From an uncultured beta proteobacterium (GTDB taxonomy: Bacteria; Pseudomonadota; Gammaproteobacteria; Burkholderiales; Burkholderiaceae_C): 47,304 nucleotides of DNA. Below the pieces are notes generated by a model. That model was given only the letters and a program-made list of their open reading frames with translations, searched no databases and was not told where the DNA came from. The stretch is from NCBI GenBank assembly GCA_903938815.1, contig CAJAES010000121.1, positions 1 to 47,304 on the forward strand, read 5' to 3'. Shown piece after piece: positions 16,469 through 23,574 of this stretch; positions within the stretch are counted from its first letter, which is position 1; every line of letters begins with the position of its first letter. Position numbers and translations under genes: made by a program.

Positions 16469-17386
16469 TCAGCCGCGCCGGGGCATCCGGAAGGGCAGCA
16501 TCATCCGCACGGGCCACGATTCGAGGCGGGGCACGCTCAGCGTCTCGTGCACCGACATCACGCGCTCGCCGAAGAGCGTGGAATCGAGCATCGAGCGTGT
16601 GTAGAACGGCGTGTCCTCCAGCGTCTGCGTCACGCGTGCGGGCTCGCCGGGCTCCGTGCGCATGGTCCGGTCGATGCGCCAGCCGGTGCGCGGCAGCGCC
16701 TGGCGCGGCGGTGGCTCGAAGGCGACATCGCTGCCATCGGGCGAGAAGCGGCGTGCGATGACACGGTCTGCGCCGGCCCGGGGGCGCACGTCGTAGATCA
16801 CGGCCGTGCTGCCGTCGGGCATCAGCGAGCGCGACCAGTCCCAGCTCGCGAACGGGCGCTCGATGGGTTCGTCGCCTTCGTTGCTGTCCAGGTAGGCGTG
16901 GCCGCCCCAGCTCGTGCCGGGTGATGCCAGGTCGACCTCGACGCGCGCGCAGGGCGCGATCGGGCCCCAGCGATGCCGGCCGGCTGCGTCCAGGTCGGCG
17001 ACGAACCGGCACGGCGCGCCCTGCGGCGTCACCCGCACGGTGCCGCGCACGCGCTGCGGAATCGGCACGCCCACTTCGTCGATGTCGATCAGCAGGCTGC
17101 GGCCGTCCCAGCGCAGGTGGCTCGGGCCGACGTCGAAACGCTCGGGCGTGCGACGCACCCAGCGCGCGCCGCGTTCGGTCATGGTCCAGCGGCGGCCGCC
17201 GGCGCCGTACAGCGCGACGTTGATGGCGCAGTGGTCGTCCGGGTTCACGGCGGCGCCCTTGCCGTGCCGCGCCATGGCATACCAGCTCGAGAAGACGCTG
17301 CCGACGAACGCGATGATGGTCAGCGCGTGGCGGCCGTCATCGCTGACGGCGTCGACGTACCACCAGAGGTAGCCGCCGGGTGCCAC
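16469..17386 (-). CDS. crtC: Hydroxyneurosporene synthase (carotenoid 1,2-hydratase)
   Basis: CrtC adds water to the 1,2 double bond of neurosporene/lycopene-type carotenoids in the spheroidene pathway. Family segments visible are GGYLWWYVDAVSDDGRHALTI at the start, IAFVGSVFSSWY, HCAINVALYG, RWTMTERG and FASWDWSRSL. The start is uncertain: a GTG at 17386 gives 305 aa and begins just before the first conserved block, but it has a poor ribosome binding site. In-frame sequence extends upstream to 17692 inside crtD without a better start. At the 3' end the stop abuts the convergent methyltransferase stop. Last gene of the superoperon; overlaps crtD by 67 bp with the chosen start. Confidence 0.88.
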   Translation of the reverse strand: MAPGGYLWWYVDAVSDDGRHALTIIAFVGSVFSSWYAMARHGKGAAVNPDDHCAINVALYGAGGRRWTMTERGARWVRRTPERFDVGPSHLRWDGRSLLIDIDEVGVPIPQRVRGTVRVTPQGAPCRFVADLDAAGRHRWGPIAPCARVEVDLASPGTSWGGHAYLDSNEGDEPIERPFASWDWSRSLMPDGSTAVIYDVRPRAGADRVIARRFSPDGSDVAFEPPPRQALPRTGWRIDRTMRTEPGEPARVTQTLEDTPFYTRSMLDSTLFGERVMSVHETLSVPRLESWPVRMMLPFRMPRRG

Positions 17387-18894
17387 CGGCGCGTCGAAGC
17401 GAGGGCCGCCATCGTGGCCTCGGCCGCGCGCCAGCCCGAGAGCGCCGCCATCGGCACCCCCGGCCCCGGGTGCACGCTGCCCCCCGCCAGGAAGAGCCCC
17501 GGTATCGCGCTCGCCGAACCCGGCCGACGGAACGATGACATCCAGCCGTGCGTCGCCATGCCGTAGAGCGCTCCCGCGCTGCCCGGGAACAGGCGGTTGA
17601 AGTCGTGCGGGGTCGTCCGCACCACCTGGTGTGCGCGAGGCGCCAGTTCCAGGCCGCAGTGGCGCAGCAGCGCCAGGCTCCGGTGCTCGCATGGGTCAGT
17701 CTCCTCGGGGTCGAAACGCCGCTGGTCGCCGTCGGCCGGCGCGTTCACCAGGCACAGCAGGCGTTCGGGGCCGGCAGGCGCCGGACCGGCATCGCTGCGG
17801 TCCTGTGCGCAGACGTAGACCGTGCCCTGCTGCGGCAGCCGGCGGCGGCGGAAGATGTCGTCGAACTCCGAACGGTAGTCGTCGTCGAAGAACACGTTGT
17901 GGCGCACGAGCGGGAAGCCGCCCGTGCGGGCGTGGATGGCCCAGGTCACGGCCGAGAGCGAGCGCTGCGCGGGCTTGCGGGCGGGCACGGCGCGCTGCAC
18001 CGGCTCGCCCAGCAGGCCGAGCGCAAGCGCCTGCGCATCGCCATTGAAGACTACGGCGTCGGCCTGCAGCCGCTCGCCGTCCGCGAGTTCCACACCGGTG
18101 GCTCGCCCGTTCTCGACGACGATGCGCTGGACGGGGCAACCGTAGCGCGACGTGACGCCGCGCCCTTCGCCCAGCGCGGCGAATGCCTGCGCCACGGCGT
18201 GCATGCCGCCCTTGACGCCCCAGACACCTGCCAGCTCGACCTGCGCCACCAGCATCAGCGTGGCCGGCGCCTGCCACGGCGATGCGCCGCAGTAGGTGGC
18301 GTAGCGGCCGAAGAGCTGCTGCAGGCGGGGATCATGGAAGTGCGTGGCCAGCGATCGCCACAGGCTGGCGAACGGGCCCAGACCGGCCAGCGTGGCCAGG
18401 CCGCGCGGCCCGAGGCTTCGGCCCAGGCCCAGCAGGCTCGGCCGCTCGCCGCGGATGTAGGGGCCTTCGAGGGCGTTGTAGACCTCGCGGGCCTGGCGGC
18501 AGAAGGCCGAGAAGCGCCGCGCCTCGGCCGGGCTGCTGAAGGCCGCGATGGCCTCGGCGGAGCGCGCGGGGTCGGCGTGCAGGTCCAGCGTGTCGGGCTG
18601 GCCGCGCCACGCGTGACGGGCCAGGATGTCGAGCGGGCTCAGTTGCAGCGTCTGGTCCAGCGTGGTGCCGGCCATGGCGAGGATCTCGTCGAAGACCCAG
18701 CGCATCGTGAAGACCGTGGGGCCCGCGTCGATCCAGGCGCCGTCGACCGCGACGCGGCGCATCTTGCCGCCCGGCTCGGGCTGCGCCTCGACCAGCGTGA
18801 CGGCCACGCCGCGCGAGGCCAGCAGCAGTGCGCTGACGAGCCCGCCGATGCCGGCGCCGACGACGATGACCCGGGGTTCGGCCGACCTGCTCAT
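17320..18894 (-). CDS. crtD: Hydroxyneurosporene/methoxyneurosporene 3,4-desaturase
   Basis: 524 aa FAD-dependent carotenoid desaturase. An N-terminal dinucleotide-binding motif VVGAGIGGLVSALLLASRG (about 11-29) is followed by GGKMRRV and DAGPTVFTM, as in the CrtI/CrtD family. The C-terminal FAD motif is GLFLAGGSVHPGPGVPMAALSG. It introduces the 3,4 double bond in hydroxy- or methoxycarotenoids on the way to spheroidene and spirilloxanthin. The C-terminal 25 residues or so after the last helix are out of character and overlap the crtC start, so the annotated end may carry a non-conserved extension. Its ATG overlaps the stop of the 38-codon ORF at 18891-19007. Confidence 0.93.
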   Translation of the reverse strand: MSRSAEPRVIVVGAGIGGLVSALLLASRGVAVTLVEAQPEPGGKMRRVAVDGAWIDAGPTVFTMRWVFDEILAMAGTTLDQTLQLSPLDILARHAWRGQPDTLDLHADPARSAEAIAAFSSPAEARRFSAFCRQAREVYNALEGPYIRGERPSLLGLGRSLGPRGLATLAGLGPFASLWRSLATHFHDPRLQQLFGRYATYCGASPWQAPATLMLVAQVELAGVWGVKGGMHAVAQAFAALGEGRGVTSRYGCPVQRIVVENGRATGVELADGERLQADAVVFNGDAQALALGLLGEPVQRAVPARKPAQRSLSAVTWAIHARTGGFPLVRHNVFFDDDYRSEFDDIFRRRRLPQQGTVYVCAQDRSDAGPAPAGPERLLCLVNAPADGDQRRFDPEETDPCEHRSLALLRHCGLELAPRAHQVVRTTPHDFNRLFPGSAGALYGMATHGWMSSFRRPGSASAIPGLFLAGGSVHPGPGVPMAALSGWRAAEATMAALASTRRWHPAATSGGTSTPSAMTAATR

Positions 18895-19007
18895 TGGAAT
18901 GCCTTCGTGCCGCGCAGGGCGTTGTCCACCCTCGAGGCGGCCAGACGGTGGAATGCGCCCTGCCCGGCCATCCAGCCCATGCGGGTTCGCTCAGTTGGCT
19001 CAGCCAT
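18891..19007 (-). CDS. Candidate 38-aa ORF coupling crtA to crtD
   Basis: A 38-codon ORF whose ATG is embedded in the last codons of crtA (its start at 19007 precedes the crtA stop at 19000-19002) and whose TGA overlaps the crtD ATG (18892-18894). The peptide is basic and amphipathic, MAEPTERTRMGWMAGQG at the start, with no signal peptide or membrane segment. It may be a real small protein, a relic of a longer reading frame, or a leader that passes ribosomes from crtA to crtD. No similarity is recognised. Existence as a translated ORF is inferred from the double overlap only. Confidence 0.4.
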   Translation of the reverse strand: MAEPTERTRMGWMAGQGAFHRLAASRVDNALRGTKAFQ

Positions 19008-19800
19008 AGGCACGCCCCTTCCACTGGCCCTGCAGCGCCAGCGGCACGAACCGGGCGAACAGGCTCTCGCTGAAACAGCTACCCGAGTAGGCGGCGCGGG
19101 CCGCTTCGCCGTGGGCTGCGCCGCGGGCGTAGGCCTGCATGTCGGCCACGCTGTCCCAGACGCTGAACGTGGCCTGGCGCAGCAGCGGCGCCTCGCCCAG
19201 GCCGACGGCGAGCCGGCAGCCGGGTGAGCGCGCCAGCGCGGCTTCGGACGGGGGCGCGTGGCGCCAGAAGGCGAAGATGCGGCTGGGGCGGATGGACGCA
19301 CGGGTGAGCACGGCCACCGCGCCGGGGGCGAGCCCGGCGTTGCCATTGCCGTTGTAGTTTCGATTGCCGCTGGAGACAGCGTCAGCGTGGGAAACCGGGG
19401 ACTGACGTTCTGGCGAGTCACCTTCGGGCGAAGGCGGCGCCACCTCGAGCACGTGACCATCCCACTGCCCGCGGGCCGAGGTCGTGCGCAGGAGCGCCAC
19501 GCAGCATTCGCAGGCGTGCCGGCGCCAGGCCTGCAGGTGGGCGGATCGATCGATGAACCCACGTGCCGAGGCTTCGCCGTCGAAGAGCAGGAAGAGGCCC
19601 AGGCGAGACGCACTCGGGCGCAGCCCGAAGCCGCCTTCGTGGCCGCTGCCCAGGACCTTGGCAAAACGGAGCCCGGGTTCGCGTCTGAGCGCGCCCGGGC
19701 CGCGGACGATGCGCCACCAACCCCAGGCGCGGGCGCCCGGCGCCATCTGCGCCAGCACCACGACGGCCACCTCGCCGGTGGCTGCGGACGGCGGGTTCAT
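19000..19800 (-). CDS. crtA: Spheroidene monooxygenase
   Basis: 266 aa. CrtA oxidises spheroidene (or spirilloxanthin) at C-2 to the 2-keto carotenoid in the presence of oxygen. Family segments are VVVLAQMAPGARAWGWWRIV at the N-terminus, GLRFAKVLGSGHEGGFGLRPS, GLFLLFDGEASARGFI, and near the end ATFSVWDSVADMQAYA and SESLFARFVPLALQGQWKG. About 35 residues around position 130-160 are a low-complexity insertion with an Asn/Gly stretch, not present in the family as I know it. I use the ATG at 19800; a GTG at 19821 is also possible but overlaps pufC more. It follows pufC (stop 19818) in the superoperon. Confidence 0.9.
   Translation of the reverse strand: MNPPSAATGEVAVVVLAQMAPGARAWGWWRIVRGPGALRREPGLRFAKVLGSGHEGGFGLRPSASRLGLFLLFDGEASARGFIDRSAHLQAWRRHACECCVALLRTTSARGQWDGHVLEVAPPSPEGDSPERQSPVSHADAVSSGNRNYNGNGNAGLAPGAVAVLTRASIRPSRIFAFWRHAPPSEAALARSPGCRLAVGLGEAPLLRQATFSVWDSVADMQAYARGAAHGEAARAAYSGSCFSESLFARFVPLALQGQWKGRAYG
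19339..19368. repeat. Degenerate hexanucleotide repeat in the crtA insertion
   Basis: On the minus strand, period-6 units of the form NNC-AAY (GGCAAT, CGAAAC, TACAAC, GGCAAT, GGCAAC) encode an Asn-alternating stretch. It lies within the low-complexity insertion of CrtA. Confidence 0.6.
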
Positions 19801-19817
19801 GCGCCGTCCCGCCAGCG

Positions 19818-20900
19818 TCACTTCTTCGGCGTGGCCGGCTGCGCCGGAGCCATGCCGACCACTGTGGGGGCCGAGGCCGCGTCGGCAGCAGGCGCCGGAA
19901 CGATCGGGCCCAGCAGCTCCGGGTAGTCCTTGGCCATCTTCGCACCGTACAGGGGCTTGTAGGCGCCCTGGTGGCAGGTGCTGCAGTTCACCTTGGCGAC
20001 ATCACCCGTGGGCCCCTTGCGGTTGGCCGGGAAGGTGTCGGTCAGCGGCACCATGTGCTTCTGGTTGAGCTCGCGAGCCATGCGGATGCCGTGCCAGGCC
20101 GTCACACGCTGCGTCGAGCTGCCGTCCCAGGTCGCGAAGTTCCGCGTGTTGTGGCAGTAGGTGCAGTTCACGCCCAGCGAGGTGGACATGTGGTCCATCA
20201 GCGAATACGTGAACTCGGCCTGCTTGATGGATTGCCGGTTGCCCGTGGGCAGTGCCGTCTCGCCGTTCACGCGGATCGGCAGGTCGTTGAGCAGGTACGG
20301 CGTGAACGGGTCGTACGGCAGCGATGCCAGGCCGACCACCGGCGAAGGCTGGTTCTGCTGCGCGAGGTCGCCGATGAAGTTGGAGCCGTTCTGCTGAGCC
20401 GGGGCGGTGAACCACACCTGCTGCGGAATGTTGTTCCCGCGGTGGCAGGTGTAGCAGGTGACGCCAGTCTCCGCCACGTGAGGCTTCCACTGTGCGTTGA
20501 TCTGCTGCGTCATCAGCAGCATCTTGCGCGCCACCACCTTGGTGTACTTGCCGTCGTCCGCCAGGTTCTGCAGGTTGTGGCAGTAGGCGCAACCTTCCTG
20601 CGGCGCCACCCACGACGTGATCGCCGTCATGTGGCGCGTGAACTGCGTGACGCTGAGATCACCCAGGACCTGCACGTTCTGGAAGATGTCCCTGGCCTTC
20701 GGGCCTTCGGACGATGCCGCGGGCAAGGCCGCCGGAGGCTGGTTGCCGGGAATCTGCTCGGCGATCGTGCGCGGGTTGTAGACCTGCAGCATGCCCGTGC
20801 CGCGGTAGCCGTGCTGGACACTGTCGACCGGCGGGCGCTCGCAGGCGGTCAGCACGAGGCCGGCGGCTGCGGCCATCAGGATGCGGATGATTCGGTTCAT
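19818..20900 (-). CDS. pufC: Reaction-centre tetraheme cytochrome c subunit
   Basis: 360 aa periplasmic electron donor to the photo-oxidised special pair. The N-terminus is a lipoprotein signal with lipobox LTAC (Cys20). There are four CxxCH heme sites: Cys104/107-His108, Cys149/152-His153, Cys246/249-His250 and Cys306/309-His310. Met residues that ligate hemes 1-3 are expected in the preceding helices (e.g. MLLM at about 127-130). The C-terminal Ala/Pro tail after heme 4 is typical of Rubrivivax-type PufC. Its ATG overlaps the pufM stop (20897-20900). Maturation depends on the Ccm system at 34.5-41.5 kb. Confidence 0.96.
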   Translation of the reverse strand: MNRIIRILMAAAAGLVLTACERPPVDSVQHGYRGTGMLQVYNPRTIAEQIPGNQPPAALPAASSEGPKARDIFQNVQVLGDLSVTQFTRHMTAITSWVAPQEGCAYCHNLQNLADDGKYTKVVARKMLLMTQQINAQWKPHVAETGVTCYTCHRGNNIPQQVWFTAPAQQNGSNFIGDLAQQNQPSPVVGLASLPYDPFTPYLLNDLPIRVNGETALPTGNRQSIKQAEFTYSLMDHMSTSLGVNCTYCHNTRNFATWDGSSTQRVTAWHGIRMARELNQKHMVPLTDTFPANRKGPTGDVAKVNCSTCHQGAYKPLYGAKMAKDYPELLGPIVPAPAADAASAPTVVGMAPAQPATPKK

Positions 20901-21874
20901 GGCTTGACCCCCAGCGTCAGAGCGGGATCCACGACCCCCGGGAACACCTGCGGATACGGCGGCGCCACACCGTGCTGCACGGCCCACAGATACCAGTTGT
21001 CGACGACGGTGCCGGTCAGCAGGATGCCGATGCCGCCGGTCAGCGGGCACAGCACCGCGAACCACCAGGCCCAGCGGTGGATGGATTCCATCGTCGCGTT
21101 GAAGCCCATCGTCCAGCGCCAGAAGAGCGCCGCGCGTTCGCTGGCCGTGCCGCGGTCGGTGATCTGCTCGATCTCGCGCTCGCCGCCGAAGCGGCTGACC
21201 GCCAGGATGGTGGCGCCGTGCATTGCGAAGAGCAGCGCAGAGCCGTACAGGAAGGCGATGCTCAGCGCATGGAACGGGTTGTAGAACAGGTTGCCGTAGC
21301 GCAGCGAGAAGGCCGCCGTCCAGTCCAGGTGCGGGAAGATGCCGAACGGCACCGCCTCGCCCCAGCTGCCCATCAGCACGGGGCGGAAGAATCCGAGCAC
21401 CAGGAAAAGCCAGATGGCTGCAGCGAATGCCCAGGGCACATGCGTTCCCATGCCGAGCTCGCGGGCGCGCCGGTACATGCGGGCCCACCACAGCAGCAGC
21501 GAGATCGTCAGGAACAGGCCGGAGATCAGCCACCAGCCGCCCTGGTTCAGGGGGGGCAAGCTGAGGCCATACCCAGGCGGCGGCGGCTCCAGCGACAGCC
21601 AGAACAGCTGGCGCACGAACTGGATCGGATCCCAGCCGACTTGCGCCAGCATGTTGAAGCCGATGATGTTGAACGACAGCATCCCGAAGATCAGGGACGC
21701 GAGGCCCAGGCCACCCAGGTAGATGGGGCCGATCTGGGCGTTGCCGAGGCGGCCGATCAGGTGGATGTGCAGCGGCACGCGACCGGTCCGCTCGCTGTTG
21801 CCAGCGGGCAGCGGGATGCCCATGTGCACCGGCCCGACGGGCTGCACTGTGGTGAAGAGGTTCTGGTATTCCAT
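20897..21874 (-). CDS. pufM: Photosynthetic reaction centre M subunit
   Basis: 325 aa, five membrane segments. The cofactor-binding residues are visible in context: FPHLDW and YNPFHALS (bacteriochlorophyll ligands), LFAMHGATI (special-pair/non-heme iron region) and MESIHRWAWW (iron/quinone His). The iron-ligating Glu lies in the FGGEREIEQITDRGTA loop. It starts 19 bp after the pufL stop with AGGAG upstream and overlaps pufC at its end. Confidence 0.97.
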   Translation of the reverse strand: MEYQNLFTTVQPVGPVHMGIPLPAGNSERTGRVPLHIHLIGRLGNAQIGPIYLGGLGLASLIFGMLSFNIIGFNMLAQVGWDPIQFVRQLFWLSLEPPPPGYGLSLPPLNQGGWWLISGLFLTISLLLWWARMYRRARELGMGTHVPWAFAAAIWLFLVLGFFRPVLMGSWGEAVPFGIFPHLDWTAAFSLRYGNLFYNPFHALSIAFLYGSALLFAMHGATILAVSRFGGEREIEQITDRGTASERAALFWRWTMGFNATMESIHRWAWWFAVLCPLTGGIGILLTGTVVDNWYLWAVQHGVAPPYPQVFPGVVDPALTLGVKP

Positions 21875-21893
21875 GTCTATTCTCCTCGTGGGC

Positions 21894-22736
21894 TCACTTG
21901 GCGAGCGGCCACTGGGCCCAGATCGGAAGGTTCAGCCACCAGCCCCACCACTCGGGCCAGCCGCGCGTCCAGAAGGGACCGCTGATCACGATGCAGACGG
22001 CGCTGAAGAACACCGCGGCCAGCGCCAGGAACAGGCCCAGGCGGTGGATGCCCAGCGTGCCGACCGAGTAGCCGATGGCGTCGCGGAAGAACGTGTCCTC
22101 GTGCTCGGGCGTCTTCACCGTCTCGCCCGGGGCGGGGTTGGTGGACGAGAGCACCAGGGCGCCGTGCAGGCTCAATGCGAAGGTGGTGGCGAAGAAGAAG
22201 CTCACCGCCAGCATGTGCGCCGGGTTGTAGTGGAAGTGCAGGTACTGATAGCCGACGTTGGACACCCAGTCGAGGTGACTGAAGATGCCGTACGGGAAGC
22301 CGTGGCCCCAGGCGCCCATGAGCACCGGGCGGATCACCACCAGCGTGAAGTACGCGAAGATCGCGAAGCCGAAGGCGACGGGAACGTGGTACCCCATGCC
22401 GAGCTTGCGGCAGATCTCCACCTCGCGCAGGGCCCAGGAGGCGAATGCCCCGAGCGCGCAGACGGTGATGACCTGCCAGAGCCCGCCCTCGGCCAATGGC
22501 GCAAGCGACAAGCCGTAGCTGAGGTCAGGTGGCGCGATGTTGATCTGCCACAGGTTCCAGGTCGGGCCCGTCGCTGCACCCCAGAGGATCAGCGCGGTTC
22601 CGAGGAAGCTGAAGAAGATGGTCGTGACCCCGAAGAAGCCGACGTAGAACGGCCCCATCCAGAAGTCGAAAAGATCACCGCCGATCAGCGTGCCACCGCG
22701 TACGCGGTACTTGCGCTCGAAGCTCAGCATGGCCAT
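21894..22736 (-). CDS. pufL: Photosynthetic reaction centre L subunit
   Basis: 280 aa, five membrane segments. It has the L-subunit N-terminus (LSFERKYRVRGGTLIGGDLFDFW) and the ligand contexts FSHLDW, HYNPAHML, LSLHGALV and LGIHRLG. The helix-D/E region and the long C-terminus (WPEWWGWWLNLPIW) are standard. The 106-bp gap between pufA and pufL contains a stable hairpin (see 22784-22825), in line with separate control of LH1 and reaction-centre protein amounts. Confidence 0.97.
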   Translation of the reverse strand: MAMLSFERKYRVRGGTLIGGDLFDFWMGPFYVGFFGVTTIFFSFLGTALILWGAATGPTWNLWQINIAPPDLSYGLSLAPLAEGGLWQVITVCALGAFASWALREVEICRKLGMGYHVPVAFGFAIFAYFTLVVIRPVLMGAWGHGFPYGIFSHLDWVSNVGYQYLHFHYNPAHMLAVSFFFATTFALSLHGALVLSSTNPAPGETVKTPEHEDTFFRDAIGYSVGTLGIHRLGLFLALAAVFFSAVCIVISGPFWTRGWPEWWGWWLNLPIWAQWPLAK

Positions 22737-22783
22737 GTCGTCTACCTCCGACCGGACGCCGCAGCGCCAGTCTGTGTTCAGTT

Positions 22784-22825
22784 GGCCGGCCCCGGACGAC
22801 GGTCACCCGTCACCGTGGACCGGCC
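22784..22825 (-). promoter_or_regulatory. pufA-pufL intercistronic hairpin
   Basis: Outer stem GGCCGG/CCGGCC (22784-22789 with 22820-22825), extended by two CG pairs, and an inner stem ACGGT/ACCGT (22799-22803 with 22812-22816) around an 8-nt loop. It sits between the pufA stop and the pufL start. In other purple bacteria, hairpins here protect the pufBA segment from 3' decay and give an excess of LH1 over reaction-centre mRNA. The structure is read directly; the role is by analogy. Confidence 0.65.
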
Positions 22826-22842
22826 TTTCGGCTGTGAAGCCC

Positions 22843-23046
22843 TTACTTGCCTGTGACGGCGGCAGCAACTGCCGTCGGCATCGGGGCGTTCTGCGACGCC
22901 ACGGCCTTGGCCCGGGGGCCGTCCAGCCAGTTGAACTTGTTCGTGCTGAGCAGGACGAGATGGATCATCGCCGCCAGCGCGAAGAGGAAGATGCCTTGTA
23001 CGACCATCGCTCGCAGCGGGTCGTAGAGACGCCAGATTCTCCACAT
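22843..23046 (-). CDS. pufA: Light-harvesting 1 alpha polypeptide
   Basis: 67 aa single-helix antenna protein. It begins MWRIWRLYDPLR, with the bacteriochlorophyll-ligating His29 in the membrane helix (AAMIHLVLL) and the post-helix motif NKFNWLDG. The C-terminal Ala/Val/Pro tail is typical of the Rubrivivax type. AGGA lies 8 bp upstream of the ATG. Unusually it is not directly behind pufB: a 74-codon gene intervenes. Confidence 0.96.
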   Translation of the reverse strand: MWRIWRLYDPLRAMVVQGIFLFALAAMIHLVLLSTNKFNWLDGPRAKAVASQNAPMPTAVAAAVTGK

Positions 23047-23057
23047 GATTTGTGTTC

Positions 23058-23282
23058 CTAAGAGAGGTTGGACATGAAGGTGTAGACCGCAGCCTTGACA
23101 CCGCCATGCAGGGACTTCACACCTTCTGCACCCGGCAGCCAGGAGCGCCATTGCCACCCGAGCAGTTGGCCCGCCACGGCAATCGTCATGAAGACGGCGA
23201 AGCTGAGCGCGAAGATCGGCCAGAAGCTTCGTCGGTCCTTCTGGACGACGGACTTGTGCAGGACATTGAGGGATTGAGCCAT
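23058..23282 (-). CDS. 74-aa single-helix membrane protein between pufB and pufA
   Basis: 74 aa. A charged N-terminus (SVVQKDRRS) leads into one membrane segment at about residues 24-46 (FWPIFALSFAVFMTIAVAGQ), then WQWRSWLPGAEG and an amphipathic tail VKSLHGGVKAAVYTF. The helix has no His, so it is not an LH1 alpha or beta chain. The ATG at 23282 has AAAGGAAA upstream. The length and topology match PufQ of Rhodobacter (also about 74 aa), but I see no clear sequence match, and PufQ genes usually precede pufB. Plausible roles are LH1/reaction-centre assembly, or a core-complex subunit. Real translation is likely, given the good ribosome binding site and spacing in a tight operon. Confidence 0.75.
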   Translation of the reverse strand: MAQSLNVLHKSVVQKDRRSFWPIFALSFAVFMTIAVAGQLLGWQWRSWLPGAEGVKSLHGGVKAAVYTFMSNLS

Positions 23283-23318
23283 GTCGTTTCCTTTGCTGAG
23301 CACGGATGCGTCAGGTGA

Positions 23319-23465
23319 TCAGAGCCAGGGGCGCCAGATCCAGACGAGCAGGTGAGCCACGACGGCGACAGCCGTGAAGCCCACGAAGCCTTGAACCCAA
23401 AACTTATGGAATTCCTGGGCTTCGTCGTCGGTCAGGCCTGAGATCGAAGTTCTTCGTTCAGCCAT
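23319..23465 (-). CDS. pufB: Light-harvesting 1 beta polypeptide
   Basis: 48 aa, found by reading the sequence. The N-terminus MAERRTSISGLTDDEAQEFH is the classic LH1 beta start. His20 and His38 are the conserved histidines, and His38 in VVAHLLVWIWRPWL ligates bacteriochlorophyll. It ends at the typical RPWL. Length and sequence fit Rubrivivax-type LH1 beta. The start overlaps the stop of the 38-codon ORF that follows bchZ. Confidence 0.97.
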   Translation of the reverse strand: MAERRTSISGLTDDEAQEFHKFWVQGFVGFTAVAVVAHLLVWIWRPWL

Positions 23466-23574
23466 GGGACTTGTCCTTTAAACCGGCCTTGCAGCCGAGG
23501 TCGCGCCGAGGGCCCGCGCGCCAGGGGCAGCCGCGGCAGAACGCCGCGTCATCTTGTGTGGGGCGCTGGCTCAT
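23458..23574 (-). CDS. Candidate 38-aa cysteine-containing ORF coupling bchZ to pufB
   Basis: 38 codons. The ATG at 23574 overlaps the bchZ stop (ATGA), and the stop (23458-23460) lies just inside pufB, whose ATG is at 23465. The peptide has three cysteines in FCRGCPWRAG and LGCKAG, a CxxC followed by a third Cys, and a basic tail; there is no signal peptide or membrane segment. It occupies the position where Rhodobacter has pufQ, but is not PufQ-like. It may be a small metal-binding or redox peptide, or simply a coupling leader. Confidence 0.45.
   Translation of the reverse strand: MSQRPTQDDAAFCRGCPWRAGPRRDLGCKAGLKDKSHG

Noticed and set aside
23466..23570. Search for a PpsR palindrome directly upstream of pufB
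   Set aside because: No TGT-N12-ACA match found; puf seems to depend on upstream promoters or an unrecognised one.
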